Shown here one piece after another: positions 1 to 6,796 of a stretch of 31,163 bases of DNA. The stretch spans positions 1 through 31,163 of the forward strand of contig JBQTGW010000412.1 of NCBI GenBank assembly GCA_052390495.1, given 5' to 3'. The notes below the pieces were generated by a model. It was given only the letters and a program-made list of their open reading frames with translations, ran no database searches and was not told the DNA's origin. This DNA is from GCA-003244245 sp052390495. GTDB lineage: Bacteria; Actinomycetota; Actinomycetes; Mycobacteriales; Pseudonocardiaceae. The first letter of the stretch is position 1; every line of letters begins with the position of its first letter. Made by a program: the position numbers and the translations under genes.

Positions 1-150
1 GGCCGTTGCCAGGCAAAGAGGGGTGCGGTCGCCGACGCTTTAACGTCCTTGGAGAAAGCCAAGGACACCTATTCCGCTATCGGTGCGGACTGGGAACACG
101 GTGAGGTCGCGAAAGAGCTGGACAAGCTTCGGGGTCACGCCGAGGCGTGA
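1..150 (+). CDS. 3' end of an unknown gene (partial)
   Basis: An open frame runs from the window edge to TGA at 148-150 and gives 49 codons with good high-GC codon use. The visible C-terminus is charged and looks helical (it ends KLRGHAEA). No motif is recognisable, so no function is assigned. Its stop lies inside the 3' end of the convergent gluconokinase gene, with a 16-bp tail-to-tail overlap. Confidence 0.5.
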   Translation, partial: GRCQAKRGAVADALTSLEKAKDTYSAIGADWEHGEVAKELDKLRGHAEA

Positions 151-671
151 TCGCCGTTCAGGCGCGCCACAGCGGTCGCCACGATGTCGGCGGGTGACGC
201 GGACGCGTCGATGACCGTGCCCGCCTCGTCCGGCCGTAGTGGTTCCAACGCCTGGAACTGCGAGTCCACCAGGGACACCGGCATGAAATGGTCGCTTCGT
301 CCGGCGACCCGGCGGGTGATGAGGTCTCGATCGGCATCCAGGTGCAGAAACCACACCCCGGCATACGCCTGGCGCAGCACGTCCCGGTAGCGGTACTTCA
401 GCGCGGAGCAGGACACCACACCACCCTGTCCGGCGCAGCCGCGGGTGCTGATCCAGTCGGCAATGGCCGCTAGCCACGGATACCGGTCGTCGTCATCGAG
501 CGCCTGACCGGCGGCCATCTTGGTGACGTTGGCGGGTGGATGGAACGAGTCGGCCTCCGCGTAGGCGACGCCCAGTCGCTCGGCGAGTAGCTGACCGATC
601 CTGGTCTTCCCGCAACCAGTCACACCCATAACCACAACGATCACCTGCCGAGTGCCTACGGGCCCGTCCAC
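135..671 (-). CDS. gntK: Gluconokinase
   Basis: Predicted cytosolic gluconate kinase, ATP-dependent, producing 6-phosphogluconate for the pentose phosphate pathway. The 178-residue length is normal for the family. A Walker A P-loop (GVTGCGKT, residues 16-23) follows a hydrophobic strand. The family motif around EADSFHPPANVTKM and the following DDDRYPWL segment are typical of GntK. The start is GTG at 669-671, preceded by GGAG just after the stop of the upstream patatin gene, 8 bp away, so translation is probably coupled. It is the last gene of the GMC oxidoreductase-patatin-gntK unit. What a gluconokinase shares functionally with the two upstream genes is not evident, and it may simply be co-transcribed. 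Identification is confident. Confidence 0.93.
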   Translation of the reverse strand: MDGPVGTRQVIVVVMGVTGCGKTRIGQLLAERLGVAYAEADSFHPPANVTKMAAGQALDDDDRYPWLAAIADWISTRGCAGQGGVVSCSALKYRYRDVLRQAYAGVWFLHLDADRDLITRRVAGRSDHFMPVSLVDSQFQALEPLRPDEAGTVIDASASPADIVATAVARLNGDHASA

Positions 672-679
672 TCCACTCC

Positions 680-2326
680 TCAGGTCGTCTGGCGGGGCAC
701 CATCGTAGCCACTGCGTCAGGAGCCGGGCGGGTCATGACGGCGCGCAGAGTCCGTTCGGGGGCATCAAGGAGCTTGCCGACGAACAGTGAGCCGAACGGC
801 CCCGGGTTCAGCAGGGTTGGGCCGTAGACGTCCCAGAGCTTGCCGAGGAACAGCACGCCGAAGCGGGCCAGCCCAGCGGCGCGCGCGGCGGCTGAGGGGC
901 CGGTGGTGTGGAAGGTCCGCAGCTGGCGCAGAAACGCTGGGAGGGTGATCCGGATGATCCCGGCGGCGAGGATCTCGGCGTGCCCATCGTCGTCGGGGGC
1001 TACTTGTCCGCGCAGTATCCGGGTGTAGAGGGTCGTGGTCTCCCGCCAGATCAGCAGCGGGTTGGCGCTCTGTACGGTCTTGATCCCGACCAGCGTGATG
1101 GGCTTGCCCTCGCCGTCCTCGGTGTGGATGCGGTAGCGCATCTCCTTACGGGTTGGGTCACCGCTATCGACAAACAGGTTGAACGTGCCAGCCTGCACCG
1201 GCAGTGCCCCGCCGAACGCGTCACAGGTCACATAACCGCTCAACGAAGCGACGTGGTCCGGATCGGTGACGAAGCGGTCGACGTCGTCAGTGTGGATGGT
1301 GAGGTGAACCTCAAGTGGGCTGCCCACCGCGAAACCGGCTTCGACGTCGGTCTCGCCGACTCCGATGTATCCGGTCATCTCCTCGGTGAACTGCAACGAC
1401 ACCGGCGAGGGTGAGCCCGAAGGCACCACCTTGCTGTGCAGCGGGATGCCCTGTTCGGCGCACCATGCACGGGCCGCGGCCACGCCTCGGTTGACCGTCT
1501 CGTGTATCCGGTCGGCACTGAACTCGACGATGTAATGGATCGGCACCTCGGCGCGGAGGATCTTCAGCTCGATGTGCCTGCCGAACTCCCCACCATTTCC
1601 GGCCCCGTGCTTGCCTGCCGCCACCGCCGCGTTGTTCTCCTCGATGCGCGCCACGACCCGGCGGAAGTGACCGTTCGCGGCCGCCTCGATGATCTGGAAG
1701 TACGTCGAGACGAAGCCCGGGTTCCAGATGCCACGCTCGCTTACCGTCCAGATCACCCAGATCTCATCGGCGCCGCGCGCGAGGGCCACTTCGAGGTTGG
1801 CATCGGTGACGAAGACGGCGTCGATATAGGTGTCTCCCCGGATCTGGACCGGGGGGAACCACATCGGCAGTGTCGAGCAGGCGACGAGCAAATCCTCGGA
1901 CATCCGCGCCGGCGGGAGGACTTCGAGTTCCTGGCGGCTGAAGTTGTACACATTGAAGGTGGCATTTGTTTCGGAGGCCCGGATCGCCTTCCAGTCCAGC
2001 CCCCACCGGGTGAAGATGTTCTTGCGGTAACCGTCCAGGGTCAGCAGGGACTCCGCGCTGCCGAAGCGGAGCAGCTCGCGCCAGTTGACCGAGATGCCTG
2101 CGGCGGGCGAGGTCTCGCGCCAGTTCTGGGCGATCTGGCTGCCCGTCATGCCCTGGCAGAGCATGGCCAGGTTGAACGTGCCGCCGCTGGCGCCGTCAAC
2201 GTGGTCGAAGTCCAGGCCCGCTTCGTCCAGCCACACCTGCAGGACGCCTGCCTGGAACGCCACCTTGATCCCGCCGCCTGCCAGGATCAGCGATCGCTTG
2301 GTGCGCGGAGACGAGTTCTTGACCAT
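680..2326 (-). CDS. Patatin-like phospholipase with extra C-terminal domain
   Basis: Predicted serine acyl hydrolase of 548 residues. The N-terminal patatin domain has the oxyanion-hole motif GGGIKVAF (17-24), the nucleophile elbow GASGG (45-49, Ser47) and a candidate catalytic Asp in YIDAVF (Asp169). This Asp context differs from the usual DGG/DGA, so the assignment is tentative. Residues from about 310 to 505 form a second domain that aligns with the C-terminal region of the neighbouring GMC oxidoreductase (FTE-M-G, NL-V--GD, TTTLYT, RQL, ARFG-LF-G). The start was set at ATG 2326 because GGAGG lies 7 bp upstream; the frame stays open another 18 codons upstream without need. The start lies inside the GMC reading frame (131-bp overlap). 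No signal peptide is apparent. A lipid or steroid-ester substrate is plausible but is inferred only from the family and the neighbour. Confidence 0.85.
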   Translation of the reverse strand: MVKNSSPRTKRSLILAGGGIKVAFQAGVLQVWLDEAGLDFDHVDGASGGTFNLAMLCQGMTGSQIAQNWRETSPAAGISVNWRELLRFGSAESLLTLDGYRKNIFTRWGLDWKAIRASETNATFNVYNFSRQELEVLPPARMSEDLLVACSTLPMWFPPVQIRGDTYIDAVFVTDANLEVALARGADEIWVIWTVSERGIWNPGFVSTYFQIIEAAANGHFRRVVARIEENNAAVAAGKHGAGNGGEFGRHIELKILRAEVPIHYIVEFSADRIHETVNRGVAAARAWCAEQGIPLHSKVVPSGSPSPVSLQFTEEMTGYIGVGETDVEAGFAVGSPLEVHLTIHTDDVDRFVTDPDHVASLSGYVTCDAFGGALPVQAGTFNLFVDSGDPTRKEMRYRIHTEDGEGKPITLVGIKTVQSANPLLIWRETTTLYTRILRGQVAPDDDGHAEILAAGIIRITLPAFLRQLRTFHTTGPSAAARAAGLARFGVLFLGKLWDVYGPTLLNPGPFGSLFVGKLLDAPERTLRAVMTRPAPDAVATMVPRQTT

Positions 2327-4670
2327 CGGATCCTCCGGTAGTGGTAAGGAAGAAGGGCAGGCGAGGTGCCACGAAGACACGCAGTAGCGAACCGACGAAC
2401 AGCCGACCGAACCGAACCAGTGCTTCGGCCTGCCGCAGCGGGTTGGACGTCCCGGTCACTCGCGCGGTGACGAGTTGCCGCACGAAAGACAGCGGTGGGA
2501 GGTGCAGAATTCCGGTGGCCAGCACCTCACCATCCGGGGTATGTCCGCGACGAAGGTAGGTGTAGAGCGTCGTGGTGGCGCCCCAGACGTCGAAGCTGCC
2601 GTGGTCACGGACGTCCTTGTAACCGTCCAGCAGGTAGGGCGCGCCGTCCGCACCGAAGAACGGCAATAGATAGAGCATCCGCCGCGATGCCGGGCTGTCA
2701 CCCGCGACGAGCAGGTTCAGCACGCCGTTGCCCACCCGCGCGCCCCGCGACCCGGTGACGCCGTCGACGTGCACGGTGCCCTCCGCGGTCAGCTGATGCG
2801 CGTCATCGGCGATGAACTCGGTGAGGAAGGGGCTGGTGACGTCCAGGGTGAACGATGCCGTGGTGCCGGCCCGGCGTCCCGCCTCGGCAGCGCCGTGGAA
2901 ATCGGCGGTCGGCCAGTGCCCGCGGTGCAACGAGCCCCGCATCGTCTCGGTGAAGGTCAGACCCACTCCGGGCGTCTGGACGGCGAGCGTTCCACCCAGC
3001 GGGATCGTCACGGCGTCGAGCGGCTCGGTCACCGGCCCGGCGAGCTTGCGCTCGGGCGCGACCCAGCTCGCTTTGCCGGTCATCTTCCTGATGGCGGCCT
3101 CGACATTGCGCTCCGCGACGGCGGCAATCGTGTGGGATGGGTTGACGCCGGTCGCGCTCGGCAGGCACCCAGCGTCGAAGACGTACAGATTCGGGTACCC
3201 GAACACCTCACCGTTGCTGTCGGTCACTCCCTCGCTGCGATCATCTGCCATCACGCAGCCGCCCAGGTTGTGCACCGCGACCGGCACCCGGAGACGTTCC
3301 CACAATGGGTTGTAGGCGGCAGTTCCGCCGAGCGCGCGCACCACGTCTTCGCACAGCTGCTGCTGCGTGTCGTACAACGCCAGGTTCTTCCCCACGTTCC
3401 ACTTGATCCGGACGTCATGGGTCAGCGGGAGCAGCTCCAGCACACCGTCCGCACTGTCCCGGCCCATCTCGAGGAAGATTGCGGCGTCATTCCCGGGGTC
3501 ATAGTCGAGGTCGGCAGATTTGCTGGCGCTCCGCTTGCTCATCGCTTGCCGGATCGCATCGAGCACCTCTCGCTGCACCCGCAGCCGCGAGCCGCGCAGG
3601 TCGTCGTCCTTGAACACCTGCAGCAGCGGGACGACCTGCTGGGGGACACCACCGTCCTGGAAGAGGAACCAGCGCCGGTTCACCCCAGTACCACGGTCGA
3701 AAACTGTGGTGGTGGTGATCACCGGCCCGATGCGCGCTTCGAACAGTTCCTTCGTCTCGAAGCCGAACGCCAAAAAGTCCCCGTTGGCGGAGTAACGATG
3801 GCCGAGCCGGTCGGACAGATTCGGCAGAGTACCGTATTGGTCACGGCAGCGGAGTAGTAGCTCTGTGGTGTTCACCGCACCCGCACCCAGCACGACAGCA
3901 TCCGCCTGTACTCGCTCTTCGGCTCCTTCCACATGGTTGAAGAAGGTGACCTGGTAGCCGTCTTTTCGCGTTTCGATGCGGGTGACCTCGCACTGGGTGC
4001 CGACGTCGGCACCGCGCCGCTCGGCGACTGCCAGGTAATTCAGATCAAGGGTATTCTTGGATTGATAATTACAACCGATGTCGCATTCCGCGCAGTGCCG
4101 GCAGCCGAACTGCTGCGCGCCGAACTTGTTCGGCTTCGACACGGCCGGATCACCGAAATTGACGGCCAGATTCGGAAAAAAGAACTGCTCGGAGCGCCCC
4201 AACTGTTGGGCTACTTCCCGCATCTGACGGGTCCTCGGGGGCAATCCCATCGGTTGCTCGGGCCCGATCGGTGTGACGTCCAGCATGTAGGCGACCAGGT
4301 CGTAATAAGGATCAAGGATCGTCCTGCTGTACTCCTCCGGCCAGCCGTGCTCGAACCCGTCCGGCGGCATCCGCAACTGCACATTGGCATAGATGTGCGA
4401 CCCACCCCCGTAGGCCGCTGCCTGGACCACGGTGACCTCGTTGATCGGCCGGACGTCGAACAGACCCTGCTTGTGCTGCCATATCCAACCATCGAGCGGA
4501 TCAGCAAAGTTCCGCGGAAACGTACCCAGCGGGTACCGCCGACCGCGCTCCAGGATCCCCACCCGCAACCCAGCCTGCGCAAACCGACAAGCCCCTACCG
4601 CCCCCCCAAACCCACTACCCACGACGACGACGTCATATCGCTTCCGCATCGTCACACACCCCGATTTCAT
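2196..4670 (-). CDS. GMC oxidoreductase (cholesterol-oxidase-like) with Cys cluster and C-terminal domain
   Basis: FAD-dependent alcohol/sterol oxidoreductase family. The Rossmann motif VGSGFGGAV lies at about residues 17-25. A four-cysteine motif CRHCAECDIGC (Cys190, 193, 196, 200) has the spacing of an iron-sulphur ligand set. The GMC C-terminal active-site region is present at HNLGGC (His467) and GVNPSHTI (His513). Residues 572-770 are an extra domain shared with the adjacent patatin-like protein. The last 45 or so residues are Arg/Gly/Pro-rich, read through the start of the patatin gene in another frame and may not be functional. The start could be ATG 4670, immediately preceded by a G-run, or ATG 4649 (MRKRYDVVVV), which sits closer to the FAD strand; the evidence does not decide. 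It is probably the first gene of the operon. The substrate cannot be read from sequence. Confidence 0.87.
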   Translation of the reverse strand: MKSGCVTMRKRYDVVVVGSGFGGAVGACRFAQAGLRVGILERGRRYPLGTFPRNFADPLDGWIWQHKQGLFDVRPINEVTVVQAAAYGGGSHIYANVQLRMPPDGFEHGWPEEYSRTILDPYYDLVAYMLDVTPIGPEQPMGLPPRTRQMREVAQQLGRSEQFFFPNLAVNFGDPAVSKPNKFGAQQFGCRHCAECDIGCNYQSKNTLDLNYLAVAERRGADVGTQCEVTRIETRKDGYQVTFFNHVEGAEERVQADAVVLGAGAVNTTELLLRCRDQYGTLPNLSDRLGHRYSANGDFLAFGFETKELFEARIGPVITTTTVFDRGTGVNRRWFLFQDGGVPQQVVPLLQVFKDDDLRGSRLRVQREVLDAIRQAMSKRSASKSADLDYDPGNDAAIFLEMGRDSADGVLELLPLTHDVRIKWNVGKNLALYDTQQQLCEDVVRALGGTAAYNPLWERLRVPVAVHNLGGCVMADDRSEGVTDSNGEVFGYPNLYVFDAGCLPSATGVNPSHTIAAVAERNVEAAIRKMTGKASWVAPERKLAGPVTEPLDAVTIPLGGTLAVQTPGVGLTFTETMRGSLHRGHWPTADFHGAAEAGRRAGTTASFTLDVTSPFLTEFIADDAHQLTAEGTVHVDGVTGSRGARVGNGVLNLLVAGDSPASRRMLYLLPFFGADGAPYLLDGYKDVRDHGSFDVWGATTTLYTYLRRGHTPDGEVLATGILHLPPLSFVRQLVTARVTGTSNPLRQAEALVRFGRLFVGSLLRVFVAPRLPFFLTTTGGSDGQELVSAHQAIADPGRRRDQGGVPGRRPAGVAGRSGPGLRPR

Positions 4671-4681
4671 CCCCCCACGGG

Positions 4682-4748
4682 CCGCATTCAGGAGGCTGAG
4701 CGGGCTCAGCGGTATTCCGATAATCCCGCTGAGCCCGCTGAATGCGGG
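4682..4748. repeat. Palindromic repeat, copy A (upstream of the GMC gene)
   Basis: The two arms are inverted copies. The right arm, 4725-4748, contains CCCGCTGAGCCCGCTGAATG plus GCGG. The left arm carries CCGCATTCA and GCGGGCTCAGCGG, separated by about 9 extra bases. The AT-richer loop is TATTCCGATAAT. The full 24-nt right arm recurs exactly at 23103-23126 inside paaB. The element lies about 12-80 bp upstream of the GMC start, so it would form a hairpin in that mRNA leader. Function is unknown; it resembles dispersed palindromic elements of the RPE/REP kind. Confidence 0.8.
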
Positions 4749-4860
4749 CTTGGCGCCATGGTATCCGGATTAGGTGTTCGTGACGATGCGCCAAATGGGG
4801 AGGGTGGATGATCGGGTCGGGTGGGGCGGCTGGTGGGGGGTGCCGCACTGGTCGCGGGGT

Positions 4861-4895
4861 ACCGGGTGTGGGGGTACACCGGGGTGTGGGGGTAC
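4861..4895. repeat. Short tandem repeat, about 17-18 bp unit
   Basis: ACCGGGTGTGGGGGTAC is followed directly by a near-identical unit with one extra G, and a partial GGGGTACC lies just before. It is non-coding and G-rich on the plus strand, so a local secondary structure is possible. There is no evidence of function. Confidence 0.6.
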
Positions 4896-5187
4896 GCCAG
4901 GCGGCGCGGGGACCGGGCAGCGCCACACAGCTTGGCGCTGAGCCTGTGGAGACCACGGCGGGAGGTAGCGATGAGTGTCGATCAGTAGGGCGATTATCCC
5001 GATGGCTTGAAGGCAACGGCCCTCCATCGGGCTACCGCATCCGAAGGGTGAGGAAGGATGCGGGCTCAACCGGCCGTTCTAGCGTCTCTGTGCGTCACTT
5101 GGAGTGAAAATCACGGTGCGACGGTACGTCTAGGCCCCGTCCAGCGATCATAAGAGCATCGGCGGAAGCTAGGGACGGAGGCGGACG

Positions 5188-5613
5188 ATGATGAACGCCC
5201 ACAGCGATGAAACAGTCGCCCATGACATGTTCGCGTTGCTTCACCAATCCGCGGCGCCCGTGGTGACCCGTTGGACTTTCAGCGTGGACGACCCGTTCGC
5301 GGTGACCCTTGTCATCCAGACCCGCGGCGACCAGTGCGTGGACTGGGTCCTGGCCCGTGACCTGCTGGTGAGTGGCCTCACCGGTCCCGCCGGGATCGGT
5401 GATGTGCGGGTGCGTCCCGCCCACTTGGCCGAATGGGACGTCGCACTGATCGAACTCCGCTCGCCAGAAGGCCGTGCCCTCCTGGAGGTCGACCGTGAGC
5501 TTCTGCAGCAGTTCGTCGATGCCACTATCGACGCCATCCCGTTGGGCAACGAGGGCGACTTCATCGATATGGACGCCGAGATCGAGAAGATCATGAGAAG
5601 CTGCGCGGGCTGA
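5188..5613 (+). CDS. SsgA-like sporulation and cell-division protein
   Basis: This 141-residue protein matches the SsgA/SsgB-like (SALP) family, which occurs in morphologically complex actinobacteria. Family members help position septa, recruit FtsZ or control peptidoglycan remodelling during sporulation. Typical features are the strand-rich segment DPFAVTLVIQTRG near residue 35, VDWVLARDLL near 55, the GDVRVRP stretch, LRSPEGRALLEV near 100 and an acidic C-terminus. GGAGG at 5176-5180 sits 7 bp before ATG 5188; a second ATG follows immediately and could be used instead. The 3' end overlaps the convergent hmgA by 23 bp. Which SALP subgroup it belongs to cannot be told from this window. Confidence 0.9.
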   Translation: MMNAHSDETVAHDMFALLHQSAAPVVTRWTFSVDDPFAVTLVIQTRGDQCVDWVLARDLLVSGLTGPAGIGDVRVRPAHLAEWDVALIELRSPEGRALLEVDRELLQQFVDATIDAIPLGNEGDFIDMDAEIEKIMRSCAG

Positions 5614-6796
5614 TGGCCCAAGTCCAGGCATATCCCGGGTCCTCGCAGGCCAGAGCTCCCTCGCCGAGTTCAAGTGGCCGGAAAGTGTCCACCATGACGG
5701 CGAGTTCGTCGAAGGACTCCGCCCCGATGCTGCGCTCGGCGGCGCCGGGCTGCGGTCCGTGGCTGTGCCCGCCGGGGTGCAGTGAGATCGAGCCGAGGCC
5801 GATACCCGAGCCCTCGCGGGCCTCGTAGTTGCCACCGCAGTAGAACATAACCTCATCGGAGTCCACGTTAGAGTGGTAATAGGGCACCGGGATCGACAAA
5901 GGGTGATAATCGACCTTACGGGGGACGAAGTTGCACACCACGAAACCGGAACCCTCGAACACCTGATGGACCGGCGGGGGCTGGTGCACCCGCCCCGTGA
6001 TCGGCTCGAAGTCAGCGATGTTGAAGGTGAACGGATAGAGACAGCCGTCCCAGCCAACTACGTCGAAGGGGTGCTGTGGGTACAGGTAGCGGGTGCCGAG
6101 GATCTCGCCGCCCGACGCGCGATGTTTGACCAGCACCTCAACGTCCACGCCATCGGCCAACAGCGGTCCTTGCGGACCGGACAGGTCACGTTCGCAGTAC
6201 GGCGAATGCTCCAGCAGTTGCCCGAATCGCGACAGATAGCGCCGTGGTGGGGTGATGTGGCTGTTCGCCTCGATGATGTAGGCCCGCAGCGGTGCCGCCC
6301 CGATCGGCACCCACCGGTGTGTGGTGGCCCGCGGCAGAATCACGTAGTCACCTTGCCGGGCGGGCAGCGCACCGAAGACCGTTTCCACCACCGCCTGGCC
6401 CGACTCGACATACACGCACTCGTCGCCGACGGCGTTGCGGTACAGCGGCGAAACCTTTTCCGCCACGACATAACAGATCCGCACGTCACCATTACCCAGC
6501 ACTAGCCTACGCCCGGTGACGACATCGCACGCCGGGTAATCCGGAGCCGCGAACAACGCGGGCAACCGGAGGTGGCGGGGCTTGAGGGGGTGATTAGGCA
6601 CAGTACCATCGGGCGGCAGCTCCCAGACCGCGGCGTCCACGATCGCCGCGGGGAGGCAGCGGTGGTACAACAATGACGAATCCGACGAGAAGCCCTCCGC
6701 CCCCATCAACTCCTCGTGATACAAGCCGCCCGTTGAGTTGCGATGCTGGGTATGACGCTTAGGTGGAACCTCACCCGCTCGCCGGTAGTACGCCAT
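5591..6796 (-). CDS. hmgA: Homogentisate 1,2-dioxygenase
   Basis: Non-haem iron ring-cleaving dioxygenase that opens homogentisate to maleylacetoacetate in tyrosine/phenylalanine breakdown. The 401-residue cupin-type protein has the conserved N-terminal YHEELMG..GFSSDSSLLYH segment. The C-terminal metal site is PYYHSNVDSDEVMFY (His308, Glu315 as likely ligands) followed by HPGGHSHGP (residues 340-348, supplying a further His). It is slightly shorter than the human enzyme, as in other actinobacterial homologs. ATG 6796 lies inside the end of paaZ, a 26-bp overlap on the same strand, so the two are co-transcribed and probably translationally coupled. The later enzymes of the homogentisate route (isomerase, hydrolase) are not in this window. 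Confidence 0.93.
   Translation of the reverse strand: MAYYRRAGEVPPKRHTQHRNSTGGLYHEELMGAEGFSSDSSLLYHRCLPAAIVDAAVWELPPDGTVPNHPLKPRHLRLPALFAAPDYPACDVVTGRRLVLGNGDVRICYVVAEKVSPLYRNAVGDECVYVESGQAVVETVFGALPARQGDYVILPRATTHRWVPIGAAPLRAYIIEANSHITPPRRYLSRFGQLLEHSPYCERDLSGPQGPLLADGVDVEVLVKHRASGGEILGTRYLYPQHPFDVVGWDGCLYPFTFNIADFEPITGRVHQPPPVHQVFEGSGFVVCNFVPRKVDYHPLSIPVPYYHSNVDSDEVMFYCGGNYEAREGSGIGLGSISLHPGGHSHGPQPGAAERSIGAESFDELAVMVDTFRPLELGEGALACEDPGYAWTWAISPRSFS

Larger units (their letters stand above)
4671..5187. other. Intergenic region between divergent GMC and ssgA-like genes
   Basis: These 517 bp hold no convincing gene. Short open frames here have poor codon structure. The region contains a palindromic repeat at 4682-4748 and a G/T-rich short tandem repeat at 4861-4895. 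The promoters of both the minus-strand operon and the plus-strand ssgA-like gene should lie here, but I could not assign -35/-10 boxes with confidence. GGACGGAGG at 5172-5180 serves as the ribosome binding site of the ssgA-like gene. Confidence 0.6.
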
